From JBBRNH01 sp038230415 (lineage in GTDB: Bacteria > Bacteroidota > Bacteroidia > Cytophagales > Spirosomataceae), in NCBI GenBank assembly GCA_038230415.1, contig JBBRNH010000008.1, positions 1 through 64,000 on the forward strand: a DNA stretch of 64,000 bases, written 5' to 3'. Under the pieces are notes generated by a model. That model made no database searches and was not told where the DNA came from. It was given only the letters and a program-made list of their open reading frames with translations. The position numbers and the translations under genes are program-made. This document shows positions 45,774 to 53,548 of the stretch, piece after piece (the stretch's first letter is position 1; every line of letters starts with the position of its first letter).

Positions 45774-46364
45774 ATGACAGCAACGGCTGAACGGCTCTAT
45801 TCCATCGAAGAATACTTGGCGATGGAAGACCAGAATCTGGAAAAATCAGAATACCACAACGGCGAAATTATCCCAATGGCAGGCGCAAAAGCAATTCACA
45901 ATCTAATTGCAGCCAATGCAGTTACCGCTCTCAACATTGCACTCGATGCAAAGATCGACACCTATCTGGTACTGAATAGCGACACCAAAATTCAGGTTCC
46001 GGCCCTGCGGTCGTTTCTGTATCCCGATGCGGTAGTGGTTTGTGAAGCCTTCGCGTTTTATAACAACCGCGAAGACATCATTACCAATCCATTGCTGATT
46101 GTGGAAGTGCTGTCGCCCGGCACGGCACAATACGACCGGGGTAAAAAATTCGATTACTACAAGACGCTCCCCTCGTTTCAGGAATATGTGCTGATTCAGC
46201 AACAGTTGCCGATGGTGACTGCATCCTACAAAATTGCCGAACGCACCTGGCAAGACACCGGAGCCGATAGCCTTGACCAAACCGTTTACCTACGCTCGTT
46301 AGACATTACGCTTGACCTGAAACGGCTCTACAAAGGTGTGACGTTCAGAACCGCGCCAATTTAA
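45774..46364 (+). CDS. Uma2 (DUF820) family putative endonuclease, copy 2
   Basis: The ATG at 45774 (196 aa) begins MTATAERLYSIEEYLAMED. The nuclease-like core shows SEYHNGEIIPMAG, FLYPDAVVVCE and LLIVEVLSPGTAQYDRGKKF, a complete PD-(D/E)XK-type set. It differs clearly from copy 1. It is divergent from the aspartic protease gene and ends 62 bp before the SIS gene. Confidence 0.88.
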   Translation: MTATAERLYSIEEYLAMEDQNLEKSEYHNGEIIPMAGAKAIHNLIAANAVTALNIALDAKIDTYLVLNSDTKIQVPALRSFLYPDAVVVCEAFAFYNNREDIITNPLLIVEVLSPGTAQYDRGKKFDYYKTLPSFQEYVLIQQQLPMVTASYKIAERTWQDTGADSLDQTVYLRSLDITLDLKRLYKGVTFRTAPI

Positions 46365-46426
46365 CGTTCTCCCGGCCCGTGTCTTTACAGGTTACCCCTG
46401 CAAATCACCCCCTCGCTGCCAGCCCG

Positions 46427-47227
46427 ATGACCCTGCAATACCTTCAGAAATGCCGCGCCATTCTCGATACCATCGAAGCGCAACAGACCCAAATCTTACA
46501 GGCCGCCCACTGGTTTGCCGATACCATTCTGGCGGGCCGCATGGTTCACGTCTTTGGCTCCGGTCACAGCCGGATTATGGTCGAAGAGATGTGGCCGCGC
46601 TACGGCTCGTTTCCCGGCTTCAACCCCATCGTCGAACTCTCGCTCACGTTTCATAACCTCGTGGTGGGGGCCAACGGACAACGGCAGGCCATGTTTCTCG
46701 AAAACGTACCGGGTCTTGCCGATAGAATCCTGCGAAATTATGACCTCAGTAGTCAGGATTCGGCTTTGATTATCTCGTCGTCGGGTTGCAATGTGGTGCC
46801 TATCGAAATAGCCGAAGAGTTTCAGCAGCAGGGTGTTAAGGTCGTTGCGCTTATCACAAAAGATCATTCGGAAGCCAGCACCAGCAAGCGCAAAGACGGC
46901 AAAAAACTCGGCGATTTTGCCGATCTGATTCTCGATACCGGCGCACCCGTCGGCGATGCCATGATTACCGTGCCGAATTTAGACACCCCCGTTGCGCCGG
47001 GCAGCACCATTGGCGGGGCCGCCCTCGTCAACTGCATCAAGGCCGAAGTAGCCCGGCTGCTGACCGAGGCCGGTCGCCCGCCAAACGTATTAAGCGCGGG
47101 TGTGGTGGTGGGTGCGGCCCGCGCCGTTGACCTGTTTGAAGCCGCTTACGACGAACACGCCCATCGGCTGGCAAAGTTGTATGCTCAGGTCGGCGTGCCG
47201 AGTTATGTGAGTGAAGGAAAACCATGA
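46427..47227 (+). CDS. SIS-domain sugar isomerase-like protein (UPF0309-like)
   Basis: The ATG at 46427 gives 266 residues; a GTG 16 codons upstream is possible but adds an unlikely N terminus. The SIS phosphosugar-binding fold is shown by MVHVFGSGHSRIMVEEMW, ALIISSSGCNVVPIEIAEE and KVVALITKDHSEAS. It resembles YckF/UPF0309 proteins, which bind phosphorylated amino sugars. Its stop overlaps the next ATG by 4 bp (ATGA). The flanking exported oxidoreductases suggest a sugar-use neighbourhood. Confidence 0.82.
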   Translation: MTLQYLQKCRAILDTIEAQQTQILQAAHWFADTILAGRMVHVFGSGHSRIMVEEMWPRYGSFPGFNPIVELSLTFHNLVVGANGQRQAMFLENVPGLADRILRNYDLSSQDSALIISSSGCNVVPIEIAEEFQQQGVKVVALITKDHSEASTSKRKDGKKLGDFADLILDTGAPVGDAMITVPNLDTPVAPGSTIGGAALVNCIKAEVARLLTEAGRPPNVLSAGVVVGAARAVDLFEAAYDEHAHRLAKLYAQVGVPSYVSEGKP

Positions 47228-48189
47228 TTTCCACCCCGCGACTGACGCTGCTACCCCTCACCCAGGAACAACTCAACCTGCTTGTTCACGGCGTTGACCA
47301 ACTCGAACCCACGCTTGGGTTGCGGCCCAGCCTGCGCGAAGAAACCGAACCCCTCCTCGGTGTGCTGATTTATTTCACGATGCCCCGCCTGCGCGACCCC
47401 ATCAACTACCCGCCCTTGTTCAACACGCTCTGGATTGCTGTTGACAACCACCGCCGGCAGATTGTGGCGAGTGCCAAATTCAAGGGCGCACCCGACGAGA
47501 CCGGCACCATCGAAATCGGCTACGGAACATACCCGGTGTTTCAACGGCGCGGCTACATGACCGAAATGGTGCAGGGCATGATTGGTTGGGCCAAAACACA
47601 GCCGGGCATTCGGCGCGTGATAGCCGACACTGACACCGAGAATGTGGCCTCGCAGAAAGTGCTGGAAAAATGCGGGTTTCGTATGTTTGACCGGGTGGAG
47701 GAAATGCTATGGTATGAACTTGAATTTTTGCCTTTGTCCATGCCAATTTTTAAATTTGATGAACGTGGTAGCCTGCTGTCACCTTCACCGATTTATGCCA
47801 GCGCACAAACCATAGTTGCAACTTTTGCCTACAACACCCACCGTCAACTTCTCTGGCGAGACTATGAGAAACTAAGCGGGCTATTGAGTGCACACCGAGT
47901 TCCGATTCTATTTTGTTGGTTAGATGGTAGTTTTCTGACTAAAAAAGAGTTTCCCAACGATATTGACATTGCCCTGTTTGTACCTGTCGCTTTCTTTAAT
48001 TCGAGACGAGCCTTTCTGGAAACAATCAGCCAACAGGCTCCCTCATTAGATGTGAAGTGGATTCCGCTTTTAGAAGAAACCAGCGAAATAAAGAAGGCGA
48101 TTAATGAACTTGAAAAAATGAAATGGTTCTTATTATTTAGCAGTGATAGAGAAGACAAACCTAAAGGACTTATAGAGATAACCCAGTAA
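47224..48189 (+). CDS. Chimeric ORF: GNAT acetyltransferase fused to a DUF6932 nucleotidyltransferase-like protein
   Basis: Residues 1 to ~170 form a complete GNAT acetyltransferase (EIGYGTYPVFQRRGYMTEM, ENVASQKVLEKCGFRMF). From the internal ATG at 47740 the sequence reads MPIFKFDERGSLLSP, the normal start of a free-standing DUF6932 protein. It continues to the nucleotidyltransferase-like GS/DxD motif WLDGSFLTKKEFPNDIDIAL. The second part is visibly AT-richer with different codon use. The native DUF6932 gene is therefore probably 47740-48189 (149 aa), inserted so that it replaced the GNAT stop codon. A true fusion protein is also possible. Confidence 0.75.
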   Translation: MISTPRLTLLPLTQEQLNLLVHGVDQLEPTLGLRPSLREETEPLLGVLIYFTMPRLRDPINYPPLFNTLWIAVDNHRRQIVASAKFKGAPDETGTIEIGYGTYPVFQRRGYMTEMVQGMIGWAKTQPGIRRVIADTDTENVASQKVLEKCGFRMFDRVEEMLWYELEFLPLSMPIFKFDERGSLLSPSPIYASAQTIVATFAYNTHRQLLWRDYEKLSGLLSAHRVPILFCWLDGSFLTKKEFPNDIDIALFVPVAFFNSRRAFLETISQQAPSLDVKWIPLLEETSEIKKAINELEKMKWFLLFSSDREDKPKGLIEITQ

Positions 48190-48195
48190 ATAGTT

Positions 48196-48393
48196 ATGGA
48201 GGTTACAAACGAACTGGAAATCAGAATGTTGGTCACGAACCGAAAAATCAGGATGTTCAAAAACATCATGGATGAACAGCGAAAATTAGGTGCTGATGAA
48301 GCCATGCTTCAGCCTTCAAAAGAAATGTGTGCCATACTCCAGGAAGAGCTACAGACATTAATTGCTCAATTACAAACAGCCGAATTAGCCTGA
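48196..48393 (+). CDS. Small helical partner ORF of the DUF6932 gene
   Basis: The 65-residue frame begins 6 bp after the DUF6932 stop and has the same AT-rich composition. It is mostly charged and helical (LVTNRKIRMFKNIMDEQRKL, CAILQEELQTLIAQLQTAEL), consistent with a coiled coil. No family is recognised. The pair resembles a toxin-antitoxin or nucleotidyltransferase/partner module, by layout only. A hairpin terminator overlaps its end. Confidence 0.6.
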   Translation: MEVTNELEIRMLVTNRKIRMFKNIMDEQRKLGADEAMLQPSKEMCAILQEELQTLIAQLQTAELA

Positions 48394-48418
48394 TTGACAA
48401 ACTTGCGCCAGTCAGGCT
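48387..48418 (+). terminator. Terminator at the end of the DUF6932 module
   Basis: AGCCTGATTG and CAGTCAGGCT form a 10-bp stem (one mismatch), followed by TCTAATAAATAA. The 181-bp gap up to 48575 is very AT-rich and otherwise holds only TAAGTACT and AGTACTTA, which form an 8-bp inverted pair about 100 bp apart. Confidence 0.6.
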
Positions 48419-48574
48419 TCTAATAAATAAGTACTTGAACGATGTTATTTAAATTTTGAATCGAGATAATCCCCTGATTATGAGTAAATTGAAATTTTAA
48501 TTAATTAATTTTTTCACTGTCCGAGTACTTAGTAGCAACAAATTAGAAATCAGATTATTAGTTACCCCTGGGCA

Positions 48575-48928
48575 ATGCGCCAAAAACTGCTCTTCGTTTG
48601 TAGCCAAAATAAATGGCGCAGCCTGACCGCCGAGAAAATCTTTGCCCACAGTCAGCACTACGACGTGCGCTCTGCCGGGACGGAGCAGGGAGCCAGAACC
48701 AAACTCACCGCCGGGCTGCTGGGCTGGGCCGACCAGGTTTTTGTAATGAAACGCAAACACCACGACCGGATTTGCCAACACTTTCCCGACGTTGCCCCAA
48801 CCAAACCCATCATCATTCTTGATATCCCGGACGACTACCAGTTCATGGACGACGAGCTGATTGAGATTCTGCAACATCGGCTGGCTCTGTTTATCGACAT
48901 GGCTGATAATGAACCTCAGAACGGGTAA
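48575..48928 (+). CDS. Low-molecular-weight phosphotyrosine phosphatase-like protein (COG4551 type)
   Basis: The 117-residue protein begins MRQKLLFVCSQNKWRSLTAE, in which C-x5-R (CSQNKWR) is the phosphate-binding loop. The later DIPDDYQFMDDELI supplies the acidic loop. It is shorter than true LMW phosphatases and matches the COG4551 'predicted protein tyrosine phosphatase' group. The substrate is unknown. Composition returns to the chromosomal norm here. Confidence 0.85.
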   Translation: MRQKLLFVCSQNKWRSLTAEKIFAHSQHYDVRSAGTEQGARTKLTAGLLGWADQVFVMKRKHHDRICQHFPDVAPTKPIIILDIPDDYQFMDDELIEILQHRLALFIDMADNEPQNG

Positions 48929-48972
48929 AACACCCCCAACGTACCCTTTTACCCCAAAATTCTTTTACTGAT

Positions 48973-50385
48973 ATGACCCAAAATTCCCGTCGCCGGTTTT
49001 TACGGCAACTCGGCGGCACAACAGCCCTCGTTGCCAGCGGCTCTACATTAGCGCTCGCCGGGCGTGACCGCCAAACGCACGTTATCGAGCCGATTCGGCC
49101 CGTGTCTGCCGCCGATACCATCAACATTGCTCTGATTGGCGCGGGAATCATCGGCCACTTCGATACCGAAACCGCGTTGAAAGTTCCCGGCACTAAACTC
49201 GTTGCCGTTGCTGATTTATACGCGCCCCGGCTGGTTCGGGCGAAGGAAGTATTTGGTAATGACCTGTTTACGACCAGAGATTACCGCGAAATTCTGGCCC
49301 GCAAAGACGTGGATGCCGTGCTGATTTGCGTACCCGACCACTGGCACGACCGTATTTCGATTGATGCCCTCAACGCCGGGAAACACGTGTACTGCGAAAA
49401 ACCGATGGTGCATCACATTGAAGAAGGGCTGGCCGTGGTAGCCGCTCACAAAAAATCGGGCAAGGTGTTTGAAGTCGGTAGCCAACGCGCCAGCAGCGTG
49501 GCCGTGCTGGAAGCCCAGAAACGATTCCGGGCGGGCGACATTGGCGAACTGACCTTTGTGGAGAGTTTTCTGGATCGCACCGATGCGCTCGGCGCGTGGC
49601 AATACACAATGCCGCCCAACCTGAACCCCAAAGACGTGGACTGGGACACCTACCTCGGCGATGCGCCCAAACACGCCTTTGAGGCCGAGCGGTTTTTCCG
49701 GTGGCGCAACTACAAAGACTACGGCACGGGCGTGGCCGGCGATTTGTTTGTTCACCTCATTACGGGGCTGCACACGGTAACGGGGTCGCTGGGGCCGAGC
49801 CGGATTTTCGCGCTTGGTGACCTGAACTTCTGGAAAGATGGCCGCGATGCGTATGATCTCGTATCAGCCATGATGGACTACCCCAAAACCGACAAACATC
49901 CGTCGTTTACGTTTACGACGCGGGTAAACCTGGCATCGGGCGCGGGCGGCAACATTCACACCCGGTATGTTGGCACCGAGGGCGTGATGGACATTGGCTG
50001 GAACGACTTTACGCTCAACAAACTCAAACGTGGCAACGCCCCGCAATACAGCACGGGTTATGACGCGCTGATGACGTATCCAAAAGCCATGCAGGAGGAG
50101 TTTGTCCGGCAGTACGACCAGAAATACCCCGCTCCGCAATTCTCACGCAACGTTGTAACCGAACCCGAATTTAAATACGCGGCTCCCGACGGTTACGACG
50201 ACCGGCTCGACCACCTGATCGTGTTCTTCAATGCTATCCGGCAAAACAACCCGGCCCTCGTGAAAGAAGATGCTGAATTTGGGCTTCGGGCAGCCGCACC
50301 GTCACTGGCAGCGGGCCTGAGCATTGAGCAAAAGCGGGTGATTAACTGGGATCCGATTACGATGAAAATGGGCAAATCGGTCTAA
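48973..50385 (+). CDS. Exported Gfo/Idh/MocA-family oxidoreductase, copy 2
   Basis: The 470-residue protein has a Tat signal (NSRRRFLRQLGGTTALVASG). The Rossmann motif INIALIGAGIIGHFD and HVYCEKPMVHHIEEGLAVV follow. The catalytic domain contains WRNYKDYGTGVAGDLFVHLI. It is only distantly like copy 1. Its TAA overlaps the ATG of the next gene by one base, so the NTF2-like protein is translationally coupled to it. Confidence 0.92.
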   Translation: MTQNSRRRFLRQLGGTTALVASGSTLALAGRDRQTHVIEPIRPVSAADTINIALIGAGIIGHFDTETALKVPGTKLVAVADLYAPRLVRAKEVFGNDLFTTRDYREILARKDVDAVLICVPDHWHDRISIDALNAGKHVYCEKPMVHHIEEGLAVVAAHKKSGKVFEVGSQRASSVAVLEAQKRFRAGDIGELTFVESFLDRTDALGAWQYTMPPNLNPKDVDWDTYLGDAPKHAFEAERFFRWRNYKDYGTGVAGDLFVHLITGLHTVTGSLGPSRIFALGDLNFWKDGRDAYDLVSAMMDYPKTDKHPSFTFTTRVNLASGAGGNIHTRYVGTEGVMDIGWNDFTLNKLKRGNAPQYSTGYDALMTYPKAMQEEFVRQYDQKYPAPQFSRNVVTEPEFKYAAPDGYDDRLDHLIVFFNAIRQNNPALVKEDAEFGLRAAAPSLAAGLSIEQKRVINWDPITMKMGKSV

Positions 50386-50753
50386 TGCGCGACCTGATTC
50401 ACCAATACATTGCGGCCTACAACGCCAAAGACGTGTCGGGGATGCTCATGCTGCTGCACGACGTAATCGTGTTTGAAAATATCTCCAGCAGTTCCGGCAT
50501 AACAGCCACAAGCGGCAAAGCCGAATTTGAAACGCTGGCCCGGCAATCGCTGAACGTGTTCAGCAGTCGGCAGCAACGTATCCGGTCGCTCACCCTCGGC
50601 GAGCGCACCGCAGCCGCCGAAATAGAATACGAAGGCACGTTGGCGATGGATATGCCCAGTGGCTTGCAGGCCGGTGAGACCCTGCAACTTCGGGGCGTAA
50701 CGGTCTTCGCCTTCAGCGACGGCAAGATCAGCCGGATTAGTGATTACTCTTGA
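50385..50753 (+). CDS. SnoaL/NTF2-like protein
   Basis: The 122-residue protein has the cone-shaped NTF2 fold pattern: an N-terminal helix (LIHQYIAAYNAKDVSGMLML), then beta strands ending FAFSDGKISRISDYS. Such proteins are small isomerases, hydrolases or binding proteins, and no active-site set is obvious. It is coupled by a one-base overlap to the exported oxidoreductase. A perfect 32-bp inverted repeat begins 5 nt after its stop. Confidence 0.82.
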   Translation: MRDLIHQYIAAYNAKDVSGMLMLLHDVIVFENISSSSGITATSGKAEFETLARQSLNVFSSRQQRIRSLTLGERTAAAEIEYEGTLAMDMPSGLQAGETLQLRGVTVFAFSDGKISRISDYS

Positions 50754-50757
50754 AATC

Positions 50758-50834
50758 AGTGAAGAATGATGAGTTATGAGTGAAGAATATTCTCCTGAAA
50801 TTTATTCTTCACTCATAACTCATCATTCTTCACT
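50758..50834 (+). repeat. Perfect 32-bp inverted repeat filling the gap before the MetE-like gene
   Basis: The arms 50758-50789 and 50803-50834 are perfectly complementary over all 32 positions around a 13-nt loop. Each arm contains AGTGAAGAAT twice in degenerate form, plus GATGAGTTATGAG. It starts 5 nt after one stop codon and ends 5 nt before the next ATG, covering the ribosome entry region. There is no T-run. Confidence 0.95.
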
Positions 50835-50839
50835 CCCTT

Positions 50840-51868
50840 ATGCAACCTACCCCCATAAAAACCACTGTTGTCGGTTCGATGCCATTTCCGGGCTGGCTCG
50901 AATTTTCCAGTCAGCACCTCGACCAACTCGGCCCCGCCGACATTGCCGAACTGATTGACGATGCCGTGATTACCTCGATTCACGATCAGGTGTCTGCCGG
51001 TCTCGACGTGATTACCGACGGCGAGCAAACCCGGTTCGATTTTAACCTGTCGTTCTACGGCTACATTACCGGGATTCAAAACAACGACACCGAAACCCGC
51101 CGGTTTGGACCACCCGCTCATGACCAGCGCGGCAAACACAACATTGTGGCCCCGCTCACGGCTCCGCGTGGCTTGGGTGTGGTCGAAGAATACCAGCGAT
51201 TGAAGCGATTAACCCCTGTCGGCCAGAGGGTTAAAGTATCAATTCCGGGGCCATACACGCTCAGCGGGCGATTGCTGCCGGGCAGTTTGTACAAAGATCG
51301 CTGGGAAGTAGCCGAAGCTATTTTGCCGTTGGTAGCCAAAGAAATTGCCGATTTGGTGGCCCTCGGCGTACCGGAAATCTGTGTTGATGAGCCTTCGATG
51401 AGCTGTTATGCCTACAAAGAAGACACGCGCCGGTTTGTGGATATGTTTAACCGAACGGTTGCGCCCGGCATTGGCAAAACGCGGCTTTCGATGCACCTGT
51501 GCTTCGGCAACTACAAAGGCCGGTCGGTGGGGCCAAAGAGCATTGCGCCCATGCTCCCCGATTTTATGGACATGGCCGTTGACGAACTCCACTCCGAAAT
51601 GACGATCCTGAATTTTTCGGAGGTTCACCTGCTCGAACGTTTTGCCGAGAAATTTGATGTGGCCGTTGGCGTGATTGACGTAAAAAGCTACTACATCGAA
51701 ACCCCGCAGGATGTGGCCGACCGTATCCGAAAGTGCCTGCCGTTTATTCCCGCCGAAAAATTGGCCGTTGCGCCCGACTGTGGCCTGAGCCAAACCGCGC
51801 GTTGGGCCGCCAAACAAAAATTAGCCAACATGGTGGCTGGGGCTAAGTTGGTGCGTGAGAGCCTGTAA
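50840..51868 (+). CDS. MetE C-terminal-domain-like methyltransferase
   Basis: The 342-residue protein corresponds to the catalytic TIM barrel of cobalamin-independent methionine synthase without its N-terminal half. It begins TTVVGSMPFPGW. It shows DVITDGEQTRFDF, CVDEPSM, and the zinc ligands in MHLCFGNY and VAPDCGLSQTARW. Stand-alone barrels of this kind act as core methionine synthases or on other methylated thiols; the methyl donor here is unknown. It ends 2 bp from the stop of the convergent MBL gene. Confidence 0.85.
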   Translation: MQPTPIKTTVVGSMPFPGWLEFSSQHLDQLGPADIAELIDDAVITSIHDQVSAGLDVITDGEQTRFDFNLSFYGYITGIQNNDTETRRFGPPAHDQRGKHNIVAPLTAPRGLGVVEEYQRLKRLTPVGQRVKVSIPGPYTLSGRLLPGSLYKDRWEVAEAILPLVAKEIADLVALGVPEICVDEPSMSCYAYKEDTRRFVDMFNRTVAPGIGKTRLSMHLCFGNYKGRSVGPKSIAPMLPDFMDMAVDELHSEMTILNFSEVHLLERFAEKFDVAVGVIDVKSYYIETPQDVADRIRKCLPFIPAEKLAVAPDCGLSQTARWAAKQKLANMVAGAKLVRESL

Positions 51869-51870
51869 AC

Positions 51871-52971
51871 CTACCACCACCGCTGATTGGGCAACGGTTT
51901 CCCCAACGTCACCGGCTCACCGATGCGGGGCGTGGTCAGGCGCAGGTTGGCTGGCCCGGCGAGTTCGGTAAGTTCCTGAATGGGGCCGTTCCAGGCATGA
52001 AACGCCAGCGCAAATTTGCCCCAATGAACAGGTAGCAACACATCGGCTTTCAAATCCTGAGCGGCCAGAATTACCTCGTTCGGGAAGGTGTGAATGTAGG
52101 GCCAGTCGCGGCCAAATTGCCCACATTCGAGCAGGGCCAGATCAAACGGGCCGTATTGCTCGCCGAGTTGCGCGAAATGCGGGCCGTAGCCCGAATCGCC
52201 ACCCAAAAACAGCCGTTTATCGCCCACGTTCAGCACAAAGGCCGACCAGAGCGTTTGCCCGCGCCGAAAACTCCGGCCCGAAAAGTGCCGCGCCGGGGCT
52301 GCCGTCAGCGTCAGGCTGTCGGAAACGCGGTCGGTTTGGCCCCAGTCGAGTTCGGTGATGGTGGCCGGGTTGTAGCCCCAGCGTTCGAGGTGTGCGCCCA
52401 CGCCTAACGAGGTACAAACGTGCTTTACACTTGGAATAAGTTTGGTTAGTGTCTGATAATCAAGGTGATCGTAATGGTCGTGGGTCAGCACTAACACATC
52501 AATCGGCGGCATATCGGCTACCGAATAGGCATCGGCCCCGGCAAAAGCCTGCACCGAAAACGGTAACGGCGACGCGCTGCCGCTAAACACCGGGTCAACG
52601 AGCAGCGTGTAGCCCCCCGACCGGATGAGGTACGACGAATGACCAAACCAGACAATCGTGGTTTCGGTTGCGGGCAGCGCGTTAAGGTCAGTTTTGACGC
52701 TCGGCAACGGGTTAGGGGGCGTAACGTTGGCGGGTTTAGTGAGCAAATCCCGGATCATTTCCAGCCATGACGCACCGGGCCGTAGGAAATCAGTCGGCAC
52801 CGGATTTTGAAATGCCCCGTCGCGGTAGTGTGCCGATTGCTCGATTCGGGCCTGCCGTGCGCCCGTTGGTACGGCCCCAAAAGCGGCAGATTGTAAAAAA
52901 AGCCAGATGCCTCCTGCAACGGCTATGATAACAAAAAGAGCAAGTAACATATTGGTTTTCAGTCGGTTCAT
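51871..52971 (-). CDS. Membrane-anchored metallo-beta-lactamase-fold hydrolase (UlaG/NAPE-PLD-like)
   Basis: The 366-residue protein has an N-terminal membrane anchor (MLLALFVIIAVAGGIWLFL). The MBL fold follows, with VWFGHSSYLIRSGG, metal-binding THDHYDHLD, APARHFSGR, LGGDSGYGPHF and PVHWGKFALAFH. This arrangement is closest to NAPE-phospholipase D-like lipid hydrolases. It overlaps the thioesterase gene by 4 bp (ATGA), so the two are co-translated, which fits a lipid-related role. Confidence 0.88.
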   Translation of the reverse strand: MNRLKTNMLLALFVIIAVAGGIWLFLQSAAFGAVPTGARQARIEQSAHYRDGAFQNPVPTDFLRPGASWLEMIRDLLTKPANVTPPNPLPSVKTDLNALPATETTIVWFGHSSYLIRSGGYTLLVDPVFSGSASPLPFSVQAFAGADAYSVADMPPIDVLVLTHDHYDHLDYQTLTKLIPSVKHVCTSLGVGAHLERWGYNPATITELDWGQTDRVSDSLTLTAAPARHFSGRSFRRGQTLWSAFVLNVGDKRLFLGGDSGYGPHFAQLGEQYGPFDLALLECGQFGRDWPYIHTFPNEVILAAQDLKADVLLPVHWGKFALAFHAWNGPIQELTELAGPANLRLTTPRIGEPVTLGKPLPNQRWW

Positions 52972-53531
52972 GTTGTGAATTTTGATCCCAGCAGTACACG
53001 CTCATTGGCGAGTGCGTTCATATTTTCGGTAAGCAGCATCCGGGTTCGGGCATTGTCGAAGTGTTCGCTATAACTGGCCCGGAGTTCTTTACGTTTCATG
53101 GCTTCCAAGAAACGGCGGGCATCGTCGGTGGTTTCGAGCAGCAACGGCGGCACTTCGATGGGTTTACCGTCGTCGTCTTTGGCAACCATCGTAAAGTAGG
53201 ACGTGTTGGTGTGCTTCACGGAGGCCGTTTTCACGTTTTCGGCAATGACCTTGATACCTACCACGAGCGAGGTTCGGCCCACGTAATTGACCGAAGCCAA
53301 CAGGCTCACCAACTCCCCGACCTCAACGGGCTGCCGAAAATTTACGCCATCTACCAACACCGTAACGCAGTAGTTACCAGCGTGTTTGGCAGAACAGGCG
53401 TAGGCTACTTTATCCATTAGCGAGAGCAAAATCCCGCCGTGAATCTTGCCCCCAAAATTAGCGTAAGCCGGAATCATGAGTTCGGTAATGGTGGTTCGGG
53501 AGAAACTGACGGGGCGGGCGGGTTGGCTCAT
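52968..53531 (-). CDS. Hotdog-fold acyl-CoA thioesterase
   Basis: The 187-residue protein has the YciA/BFIT pattern: MIPAYANFGGKIHGGILLSLMDKVAY, in which the asparagine-histidine region is catalytic, and ACSAKHAGNYCVTVLVDGVNF. It should cleave acyl-CoA. The C-terminal ~50 residues extend beyond the minimal hotdog. It is upstream of, and overlapping with, the MBL hydrolase gene. The druE stop is 17 bp upstream on the same strand. Confidence 0.88.
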   Translation of the reverse strand: MSQPARPVSFSRTTITELMIPAYANFGGKIHGGILLSLMDKVAYACSAKHAGNYCVTVLVDGVNFRQPVEVGELVSLLASVNYVGRTSLVVGIKVIAENVKTASVKHTNTSYFTMVAKDDDGKPIEVPPLLLETTDDARRFLEAMKRKELRASYSEHFDNARTRMLLTENMNALANERVLLGSKFTT

Positions 53532-53548
53532 AGCGGCACAATTGGTTG

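Noticed and set aside
48394..48574. Possible additional gene in the AT-rich gap after the DUF6932 module
   Set aside because: No open frame of protein-like sequence is present; only short AT-rich inverted words such as TAAGTACT with AGTACTTA.
50758..50834. CRISPR array or tandem repeat
   Set aside because: The repeats are inverted, only one pair, with no regularly spaced unique spacers. No CRISPR array or cas gene was seen anywhere in the window.
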